Assembly: GCA_027043985.1 (NCBI GenBank)
Contig: JALUDQ010000053.1
Span: 1 to 5,626 of the forward strand
Length of the DNA: 5,626 nucleotides
Direction of reading: 5' to 3'
From: Desulfurococcales archaeon
GTDB lineage: Archaea > Thermoproteota > Thermoprotei_A > Sulfolobales > WANQ01
The notes under the pieces were generated by a model. It did not search any database, was not told the DNA's origin, and saw nothing but the letters and a program-made list of their open reading frames with translations. Below are positions 1 to 4,433 of this stretch, one piece after another (positions within the stretch are counted from its first letter, which is position 1; every line of letters starts with the position of its first letter). The translations under genes were made by a program, and so were the position numbers.

Positions 1-375
1 ACAGCAGTAGGCAAGATCATAGCCCATTATATAAGACACTATTATGCAGCACTAAGACAACTACCAGCGAATGCAAGCGATAAACAAGTCCTGGAAACTC
101 TTCTCAAAGCCAAATACTCTGAAAACAGGTGGGCATCACCAGTAGAACCAATACTCCTAATAGTCGAAGACGAGCTATCAGAACTATTAAGAAACTATAG
201 AGACGACTACCCTAACAAGGAAGCAGAAATCCTGGTATTAGATTACAAGTCTAGGGGACTAGAAGTCATGACCAAAGTAGCGAGAAGATTATTATCTAGC
301 ATAGAGGATAAACTAGAGGATGATGAAGGCTCAATAAGCAGAAAAGTGAAGAAGGATCAACCATCTGACACCTAA
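1..375 (+). CDS. Unrecognised protein, C-terminal fragment (5' end outside window)
   Basis: An open frame runs from the first base to a TAA at 373-375, giving 124 residues with no credible internal start, so it is the 3' part of a longer gene. I do not recognise the family. The visible part starts TAVGKIIAHY, looks helical (alternating hydrophobic and charged residues), has a short hydrophobic stretch (PILLIVEDEL), and ends in a highly charged tail (KLEDDEG, then RKVKKDQ). No signal peptide, membrane segment or metal-binding motif is visible. The next gene begins 26 bp downstream on the same strand behind its own ribosome binding site, which suggests co-transcription. The last 19 or so codons coincide with a C/D box sRNA (317-372), so the sequence of the tail may be constrained by the RNA and not by the protein. 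That it is coding rests on the uninterrupted frame and normal codon use. Confidence 0.7.
   Translation, partial: TAVGKIIAHYIRHYYAALRQLPANASDKQVLETLLKAKYSENRWASPVEPILLIVEDELSELLRNYRDDYPNKEAEILVLDYKSRGLEVMTKVARRLLSSIEDKLEDDEGSISRKVKKDQPSDT
317..372 (+). ncRNA. C/D box methylation-guide sRNA aimed at 16S rRNA
   Basis: All four boxes are present in order and at textbook archaeal spacing. Box C is ATGATGA (320-326, perfect). A 12-nt guide follows (327-338), then D' CAGA (339-342, one mismatch to CTGA), a 3-nt spacer, and C' GTGAAGA (346-352, one mismatch). A second 12-nt guide (353-364) leads to box D CTGA (365-368, perfect). The second guide contains AGGATCAACC (353-362), the exact complement of GGTTGATCCT in the universal archaeal 16S 5' end. 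By the D+5 rule the methylated base is the first U of that stretch, U13 in E. coli numbering. The first guide complements CUUAUUGAGCCU, which fits the 16S segment UUAUUGGGCCU with one G-U pair and predicts position 564. The terminal stem is weak (about AGG/CCT). A poor TATA-like ATTATTAT lies at 289-296, about 25 nt upstream. The RNA could also be processed from the host mRNA. 16S matches are from memory of conserved sequence. Confidence 0.82.
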
Positions 376-388
376 ATAAAACCCCACC

Positions 389-394
389 GGAGGT
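389..394 (+). promoter_or_regulatory. Strong Shine-Dalgarno site fixing a TTG start
   Basis: GGAGGT (389-394) matches the core complement of the archaeal 16S 3' end, and 7 nt separate it from the TTG at 402. It selects this TTG as the start of the following gene even though no ATG is nearby. It also shows that the downstream gene is translated from within a leader or polycistronic transcript. Confidence 0.8.
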
Positions 395-401
395 CGGATA
401 C

Positions 402-1127
402 TTGCTTGTACTCAAGCCTTCAAAAGAACTAGAGTTCAAGGGACCCGAATATTGTCTACATAAATGCTTGAAAGGCTACAATATAGTTGCTTGGACTCAC
501 GTATGGACACCACTAAGAGAGCTAACAATACATGATCCAACACGAAAACGTGTAAACAAGGCTCATCTCGACTTCTACTTCTACCCGAAAACTCGAGACC
601 TCTTCGCAAAACTCTTTCTCTTCAAACTCAGATTACCCGAAAAAATAGTTGAGAAACACGTAGATGAAACAAACCGTATCCTACAACCCCAGAGAATAGA
701 TGTACAATCAATCATACATGATGTAATAGATGTTTATAGGGAAATAGATAGGAAAGTAGACGAACTCTACGTGAAACTAAGTGGTATCCCTAGAAAAAAG
801 AGGCGTGAACGAGCACGTGTGAGGGGAGAGATAGCCTCCTACGAGATACTATTAGAAATAATAGACAATATCCTAGTAGATAAAAACAGCCCCACCAACA
901 ACATAGTCATCCAAGGACAAACAATCTGGGCACCAATAATACTAGCCCTCGTAGAAGAAGAACAAGAAATAGGAGGAGAAAAAATAAGAGTAGAACTACC
1001 AATGATCTGTCAAACCTATGGCAAACCAAGAATAGATAAGGCATACACCTACGCCGCACAGATAGACGAAGAACTTAAGAAAAACGTAAGCGAGCTAATA
1101 AACAGACATGGCAGTTTCCAACAATAG
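402..1127 (+). CDS. Unrecognised 241-residue protein, TTG start
   Basis: The start is the TTG at 402, chosen because a near-perfect ribosome binding site sits 7 nt upstream; the stop is TAG at 1125-1127. I do not recognise the family. The protein is soluble-looking, with no signal peptide or membrane span. An N-terminal part (about 1-75) is rich in aromatic residues and contains a Cys-x3-Cys pair (C18, C22). A central helical region (about 78-160) is strongly charged and includes a basic cluster at 131-141 (KKRRERARVR) that could contact nucleic acid. The C-terminal part (about 165-241) holds a likely beta segment (NNIVIQGQTIW) and a third cysteine (C203). It follows the partial gene by 26 bp on the same strand and is probably co-transcribed with it. 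Its 3' end is followed at once by a TATA-like box for another transcript. Any function given would be a guess. Confidence 0.82.
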   Translation: MLVLKPSKELEFKGPEYCLHKCLKGYNIVAWTHVWTPLRELTIHDPTRKRVNKAHLDFYFYPKTRDLFAKLFLFKLRLPEKIVEKHVDETNRILQPQRIDVQSIIHDVIDVYREIDRKVDELYVKLSGIPRKKRRERARVRGEIASYEILLEIIDNILVDKNSPTNNIVIQGQTIWAPIILALVEEEQEIGGEKIRVELPMICQTYGKPRIDKAYTYAAQIDEELKKNVSELINRHGSFQQ

Positions 1128-1128
1128 C

Positions 1129-1137
1129 ATATAAATA
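1129..1137 (+). promoter_or_regulatory. TATA box for the GC-rich RNA element
   Basis: ATATAAATA begins 2 nt after the stop codon of the upstream gene. Archaeal transcription normally starts about 24-27 nt downstream of the box centre, here about 1158-1162, which is exactly where the closing stem of the downstream structure begins. No + strand reading frame follows, so if it is a real promoter it serves a non-coding RNA. A TATA-like match alone is weak evidence in AT-rich DNA; the spacing is what supports it. Confidence 0.5.
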
Positions 1138-1156
1138 ATGCTTTGAATTCGAAGCT

Positions 1157-1238
1157 GAGTAGGGGATGAAGATATTTTCGGGGAGCCCGACTAGGCCCCT
1201 CCCCGATGGGGTAGCGGTTACCCCACCGACCCCTTCTC
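1157..1238 (+). ncRNA. Candidate structured non-coding RNA (three-way junction), class unknown
   Basis: A GC-rich block (47 of 74 bases over 1161-1234) lies between two convergent genes in otherwise AT-rich DNA. It folds into a closed structure. The closing stem is 1157-1165 with 1230-1238, 8 of 9 positions paired, including AGGGG/CCCCT. Hairpin A is CGGGGAG (1179-1185) with CTCCCCG (1199-1205). Hairpin B is TGGGGTA (1207-1213) with TACCCCA (1219-1225), loop GCGGT. The A-rich linker 1166-1178 is unpaired. In hyperthermophiles with AT-rich genomes, GC-rich islands commonly mark structured RNAs. The TATA box at 1129-1137 favours the + strand, but the fold is nearly symmetric and the element could instead be a 3' UTR structure of the minus-strand GTPase gene. 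It is not a tRNA (no T arm), 5S or SRP RNA that I can recognise, and no H/ACA ending is visible. Confidence 0.5.
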
Positions 1239-1243
1239 TGTAT

Positions 1244-2005
1244 TTATGTTAGGTCTCCACATGAGCAATAGGTCTCGTAGATTAATTGGTATAGTTCTTC
1301 TAGTCCTTGCCCGGTTTTTGCTGATACTTCTACTATTCTTATTGGTGGCATATAGTCTATCATTACGTCTATTATTCTCGGTATGACTTCTTGTAGCGTT
1401 CCCTTTAGTTCTTGTTCTGCTAGTTCTCTTACCTTTTCGAGTCCTATGTAAAAGGTTTCTCCTAGGTCCAGTTTTACTAGGTCTACTTTGGTTATAGCTG
1501 GAACGACGGGTATGTCTAGTCTCAACTGTATTATGAGGCCCATGAACAAGCTTGTTGCTAGCTCGCTTATGAGGGAAGTTATAGTAGGATCAACGAGGTA
1601 TACTCCTATAGTTGTTGCTATGAATTTGAGGGCATCAGTTATCTTGGGGCCTGCTTTACGGAAGATAAATATCTCGCTCTGACCCGGTGTATCAATGATT
1701 ACTACTTCTTTCTTCATCCCTCTTATGATTTTACGTAAATCCCTTCTACGTTCGGCTAGGAGTTCCGAGGCCCTAATCATAGCGCCATTGGGTCCTAGTC
1801 CTTCTTTCTCCATTATCTTATCTATAGTAAACCATTCGCGGACATCAAAGTCCGGCTTATACGGTAGTATCCTTGCACCTGGATCAAGGTTCACGTAACC
1901 CACACTGTATTCCTGGTTTTCTTCTATCCACTCTCCTAGAGCTGAAGCAAGAGTAGTCTTACCGGAACCAGCTGGGCCCATTAACACTATTATCATTGAA
2001 GGCAT
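1244..2005 (-). CDS. GPN-loop GTPase (ATP/GTP-binding protein, XAB1/Gpn family)
   Basis: Counting from the ATG at 2005 the protein has 253 residues, normal for archaeal members. Visible motifs in order: G1 P-loop GPAGSGKTT (10-18); the family signature Gly-Pro-Asn loop in GLGPNGAM (GPN at 71-73); G3 DTPGQ (105-109); G4 as TKVD (172-175) in place of NKxD; and G5 SAKTG (228-232). The family forms homodimers in which the GPN loop reaches the partner's nucleotide site. Eukaryotic relatives help RNA polymerase assembly and nuclear import; the archaeal role is not established. The ATG at 2005 is preferred because GAGGG at 2018-2014 sits 8 nt upstream. A TTG directly before it (2008) would add one residue, and the ATG at 1996 is too far away. 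A CxC pair near the C terminus (YCSCGD) is unusual but unexplained. The gene lies 3' of RuBisCO on the same strand after 184 bp, probably with its own promoter. Confidence 0.95.
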   Translation of the reverse strand: MPSMIIVLMGPAGSGKTTLASALGEWIEENQEYSVGYVNLDPGARILPYKPDFDVREWFTIDKIMEKEGLGPNGAMIRASELLAERRRDLRKIIRGMKKEVVIIDTPGQSEIFIFRKAGPKITDALKFIATTIGVYLVDPTITSLISELATSLFMGLIIQLRLDIPVVPAITKVDLVKLDLGETFYIGLEKVRELAEQELKGTLQEVIPRIIDVMIDYMPPIRIVEVSAKTGQGLEELYQLIYETYCSCGDLT

Positions 2006-2087
2006 CAATGCATCCCTCTGAACACGATTGTATAGATGTGTTTCAGCCTTATTCCTTTCTTCGTAAATATTGGAGTTTAGTCTAAAA

Positions 2088-2100
2088 GTTTAAAAATATC
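2088..2100 (-). promoter_or_regulatory. Possible promoter of the GPN GTPase gene
   Basis: Read on the minus strand, GATATTTTTAAAC contains a TATA-like TTTTTAAA about 85-92 nt upstream of the ATG at 2005. It predicts transcription from roughly 2066 with a leader of about 60 nt carrying the GAGGG ribosome binding site. The region is AT-rich throughout, so this is only the best of several weak matches. Confidence 0.3.
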
Positions 2101-2161
2101 ATGGTAAATCCAGGATAGACTACGAGAATGTGTTTTAGAAAAGAATAGTCTTGGTTAAGGA

Positions 2162-2182
2162 TAAAAACATTATTTATTAAAA
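2162..2182 (-). terminator. Oligo-T terminator after RuBisCO
   Basis: Directly after the RuBisCO stop codon the minus strand reads two T runs (TTTT, then TTTTT at 2167-2163) separated by AT-rich sequence, with no stem-loop. Archaeal RNA polymerase terminates at such T-rich stretches. The 184-bp gap to the next gene on the strand fits independent transcription. Confidence 0.5.
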
Positions 2183-2189
2183 TTATCGT

Positions 2190-3509
2190 CTAGGCGGGTC
2201 TTACAACACCCCATTTCTCTAGTGCTCTCTTAAGCTCTTTGTGTTGTTCAGCGTATTCTTCAAGAGGTATTCCTTTTAGTGCCGCCTCTATTGCTTGTCT
2301 TACAGCCTTTGCACCAGCATAGGGTCCGTCTGGGTGACCGAGTACTCCCCCACCAACTTGGATTACAAGGTCTACTCCCAAGTGTTTGATTACTTCTGGT
2401 AGTGTACCTGGGTGTAGGCCTCCACTACTTACTGGGAAAACTGGTTTTAGACCATACCATGGCTGTGGTAGGTGGAATAAGTCGTCTTTTGCTGGCTTGT
2501 ACTCCTGGCTTCTCAGTAGGTTTGCCATGTTTTCTACATCTCTTGTCTTTGCTTCTAGTTTTCCTACACCAGGAGTCCCTATGTGGATATGGTCTACTCC
2601 CACGAGTCTTGCTAGTTTTGCTAACACGAACATTGATACACCGTGATATGGGTTTCTCGTAAAGGCTGCATGGAATGCTCTGTGAGCGTGTATTGCGAGC
2701 TTATAGTCTTCTGCAAGCTCTCTTACCTCGTGGAGAGAGCTCCACCCTATTATTACGAAGTCTACCATTATGAACGGGTTACCATAGTCTGCTACCAGTC
2801 TTATACGCCGCTTCATCTCCTCTACTGGTGCAGTAACATTAGCTAGCCATCCCTTACGTTCACCCGTTTCTTTTTCAACACGGTCTATAGTCTTCATTAC
2901 TTTTTCTAGTCTCTTCTCGAAGCGGCAGAATTTCTGGCTGGCTAGGTTTTCATCGTCTTTTACAAGGTCTACTCCACCCGATAGGAACTCGTAGGCTACT
3001 TGTGCATACTCGTCTGGATCATATCCTACCTTGGGCTTTGGAACGGTTGCGAGAACGGGTCTATCATATACTTTTAGGCTCTCACGTACACCTTGTATGC
3101 CTTTTACGGGGCCCTTAAAGTACTGGACATATTCTTTTGGTAAGTATATGTCCTCTACCCTCAATCCCTTGACAGCCTTCATGCCAAAGATATTACCTAA
3201 AACAGAGCTTGCGAGATTAGGTAAGCTACCCTCCTCGAATAAGTCTATAGGATACGCTACCCTTACAAGCCAGCTACCATCACCTAGATCCTTGAACCAG
3301 TAGGCCTTAGCCATTAACTCCTTTATTCGTGGCGGTAGAACTGATAATGTAGTCCACGTGCCAACACTGCTCTCCGATGCAACTCTTCCAGCTGCTTCCT
3401 CTATACTGAATCCTTTAGCTGGTGTTATTCTAAATACTACTATTAGATCAGTTGGCTTAGGCTCATAGTTTTTATCAACAAAGTCTAGATACCATTCAAA
3501 ATCTGTCAA
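2190..3509 (-). CDS. rbcL: Form III ribulose-1,5-bisphosphate carboxylase/oxygenase
   Basis: The 439-residue protein has the full large-subunit architecture: an N-terminal alpha/beta domain, then a TIM barrel. Every active-site element I can place is intact (spinach equivalents in brackets): E46 and T51-W52 in ESSVGTW (E60, T65, W66), N106 in GNIFGMK (N123), K158 in PKPKVGY (K175), K184/D186/E187 in LVKDDEN (carbamylated K201, D203, E204), H276-R277 in HAHRAFH (H294, R295), loop 6 lysine K317 in GVGKLE (K334), S362-G363-G364 (S379-G381) and GGG at 386-388 (G403, G404). Motifs such as KPKVGY, the extra loop 6 residue, YKPxxDDxFHL and the C terminus match the Thermococcus kodakarensis type, form III. 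In archaea this enzyme acts with AMP phosphorylase and ribose-1,5-bisphosphate isomerase to send nucleoside ribose to 3-phosphoglycerate; neither partner is in the window. The start is TTG with GGGTGA 9 nt upstream, in register with homologues. There is no small subunit gene. Confidence 0.97.
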   Translation of the reverse strand: MTDFEWYLDFVDKNYEPKPTDLIVVFRITPAKGFSIEEAAGRVASESSVGTWTTLSVLPPRIKELMAKAYWFKDLGDGSWLVRVAYPIDLFEEGSLPNLASSVLGNIFGMKAVKGLRVEDIYLPKEYVQYFKGPVKGIQGVRESLKVYDRPVLATVPKPKVGYDPDEYAQVAYEFLSGGVDLVKDDENLASQKFCRFEKRLEKVMKTIDRVEKETGERKGWLANVTAPVEEMKRRIRLVADYGNPFIMVDFVIIGWSSLHEVRELAEDYKLAIHAHRAFHAAFTRNPYHGVSMFVLAKLARLVGVDHIHIGTPGVGKLEAKTRDVENMANLLRSQEYKPAKDDLFHLPQPWYGLKPVFPVSSGGLHPGTLPEVIKHLGVDLVIQVGGGVLGHPDGPYAGAKAVRQAIEAALKGIPLEEYAEQHKELKRALEKWGVVRPA

Positions 3510-3518
3510 GACTATGAT

Positions 3519-3524
3519 TCACCC
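3519..3524 (-). promoter_or_regulatory. Ribosome binding site for the RuBisCO TTG start
   Basis: Minus-strand GGGTGA ends 9 nt before the TTG at 3509 and pairs with the GGTGA portion of the archaeal anti-Shine-Dalgarno sequence. The next in-frame ATG codes residue 65, inside the conserved N-terminal domain, so the TTG is the real start. Confidence 0.65.
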
Positions 3525-3560
3525 GTAAACCCTTTTTGTAGAATATAATTGGTTGTTCCA

Positions 3561-3576
3561 GGTATATTAATAATTC
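3561..3576 (-). promoter_or_regulatory. Probable TATA box of the RuBisCO gene
   Basis: Minus-strand GAATTATTAATATACC contains a TATA-like core centred near 3568. A start 25 nt downstream (about 3543) would give a 34-nt leader that keeps the ribosome binding site. The alternative AATTATATTC near 3545 would start transcription at about the Shine-Dalgarno site and lose it, so it is less likely. Confidence 0.4.
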
Positions 3577-3585
3577 ATTCATGAC

Positions 3586-3594
3586 CTTATAAGC
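3586..3594 (+). promoter_or_regulatory. Probable TATA box of the uppP gene
   Basis: CTTATAAGC lies 48-56 nt before the uppP ATG. Transcription from about 25 nt downstream (about 3615) gives a short leader that begins just at the base of the hairpin around the start codon. A weaker alternative, TTTAATA at 3600-3606, would start near 3628 and leave out the upstream arm of that hairpin. Confidence 0.4.
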
Positions 3595-3617
3595 TAAGAT
3601 TTAATACCTAAGAAGAA

Positions 3618-3669
3618 CTACAACCGCGTAGATGACTGGTAATGCCTTCTCTTCTAGATGCGGTTGTAG
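3618..3669 (+). repeat. Inverted repeat enclosing the uppP start codon
   Basis: CTACAACCGC (3618-3627) and GCGGTTGTAG (3660-3669) are perfect reverse complements, 10 bp. Inside them TAGA (3629-3632) can also pair with TCTA (3653-3656). The ATG (3642-3644) sits in the remaining 20-nt loop. The right arm is coding (codons 7-10 of uppP). No good Shine-Dalgarno site precedes the ATG. The structure could control initiation or be a protein-binding site; chance is not excluded, since a 10-bp inverted repeat of this spacing is expected about 0.3 times in a window this long. Confidence 0.5.
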
Positions 3670-4433
3670 CTGGACTAATACAGGGCTTGCTTGAGTGGCT
3701 TCCAGTTAGTAGTAGTGGCCAGGTAACTCTATTTCTGGCTGGATTATTTGGGTATAGTATTGGGGAAGCCTATCGTATGTCCTTGTTTCTACACTTTGGT
3801 ACGCTAATTTCTGCTCTCGTATTCTTCTACCGTGATATTTATGTAGCATTAGCAAGGCTTTTCCACTTTAAACTCGATCCCGTTACAAAGCTCTGGATCT
3901 ACGGCACCATATATAGTCTGATAATAGGGGTACCAATATATTTCATCTATAATGAAATAGTTGGTGAATTAAACCTGGACGTAATCTCAGCTATTATAGG
4001 GGCAACTCTGATAGGCTTAGGTTTATTCATGAAGAAGGTTAGGGCTTTTGGAGAGAAAAGCCTTGATAAAATGAGTAGAAGAGACTACTTAATCTTAGGA
4101 ATAGCTCAAGGTATAGCCGTCCTACCGGGCGTTTCGAGAAGTGGTTTAACAATACTAGTCCTATTGTTGAGTGGTTTTTCTTCCTGGGAGGCTGTGCGTA
4201 CGAGTTTTCTAGCATCTATACCAGTAATATTCTTGGCTAGCCTTTACACTGGGTTCAGCGAGCACTTTATATTCGAGCCTACTGGTCTTGTAGCACTTTC
4301 AACTGCTTTTCTATCTGGTCTTTTAGGGATAGCTGTTATGTACCTGCTTTCACGGAAGCTTCCATTGTATTATTTCCCCATAGCTGCGGGGATAATAGTG
4401 TTAGCTATAACTCTACCAGCATTATTCTTCTAG
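3642..4433 (+). CDS. uppP: Undecaprenyl/polyprenyl-diphosphate phosphatase family (UppP/BacA)
   Basis: This is a 263-residue, very hydrophobic integral membrane protein with about eight membrane segments, the usual size for the family (PF02673). Both signature motifs are present: the first, QGLLEWLPVSSSGQ (14-27), with glutamate E18 and the serine cluster 23-25; and the second, GIAQGIAVLPGVSRSG (153-168), with arginine R166. The LHFGTL segment (50-55) is also typical. UppP hydrolyses C55 polyprenyl diphosphate to the monophosphate; in archaea the substrate is presumably the dolichyl or other polyprenyl diphosphate carrier for N-glycosylation and surface glycans, which is inference. At the position of E. 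coli H30 this protein has Q27, so the catalytic set is not strictly bacterial. The ATG at 3642 lies just ahead of the first motif and is within a predicted hairpin loop. The 3' end overlaps the stop region of the convergent glycosidase-like gene by 12 bp. Confidence 0.93.
   Translation: MPSLLDAVVAGLIQGLLEWLPVSSSGQVTLFLAGLFGYSIGEAYRMSLFLHFGTLISALVFFYRDIYVALARLFHFKLDPVTKLWIYGTIYSLIIGVPIYFIYNEIVGELNLDVISAIIGATLIGLGLFMKKVRAFGEKSLDKMSRRDYLILGIAQGIAVLPGVSRSGLTILVLLLSGFSSWEAVRTSFLASIPVIFLASLYTGFSEHFIFEPTGLVALSTAFLSGLLGIAVMYLLSRKLPLYYFPIAAGIIVLAITLPALFF

Noticed and set aside
714..722. Box C-like ATGATGT on the + strand
   Set aside because: No box D, D' or C' follows at suitable distance; it lies inside ordinary coding sequence.
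1196..1233. G-quadruplex on the minus strand (four GGGG runs)
   Set aside because: The middle loop is 16 nt and holds CCCC that pairs with one G run; the hairpin fold explains the runs better.
1161..1234. tRNA gene in the GC-rich block
   Set aside because: The length and closing stem invite it, but no T arm (TTCRANY in a 5-bp stem), D arm or anticodon arm can be drawn on either strand.
2022..2046. Small hairpin (AACAC/GTGTT) in the leader of the GPN GTPase gene
   Set aside because: Only 5 bp with a 12-nt loop, too weak to matter at high temperature and likely chance.
2555..2590. One extra residue in RuBisCO loop 6 (GTPGVGK against GTVVGK of plants) and a longer segment after it
   Set aside because: As I recall it, Thermococcus kodakarensis form III RuBisCO has the same loop length and a similar following segment (KPxxxDVFHL), so this is a family trait, not an anomaly.
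2386..3303. Open frames opposite RuBisCO on the + strand
   Set aside because: They are antisense shadows of a highly conserved gene, with no ribosome binding sites and improbable protein composition.
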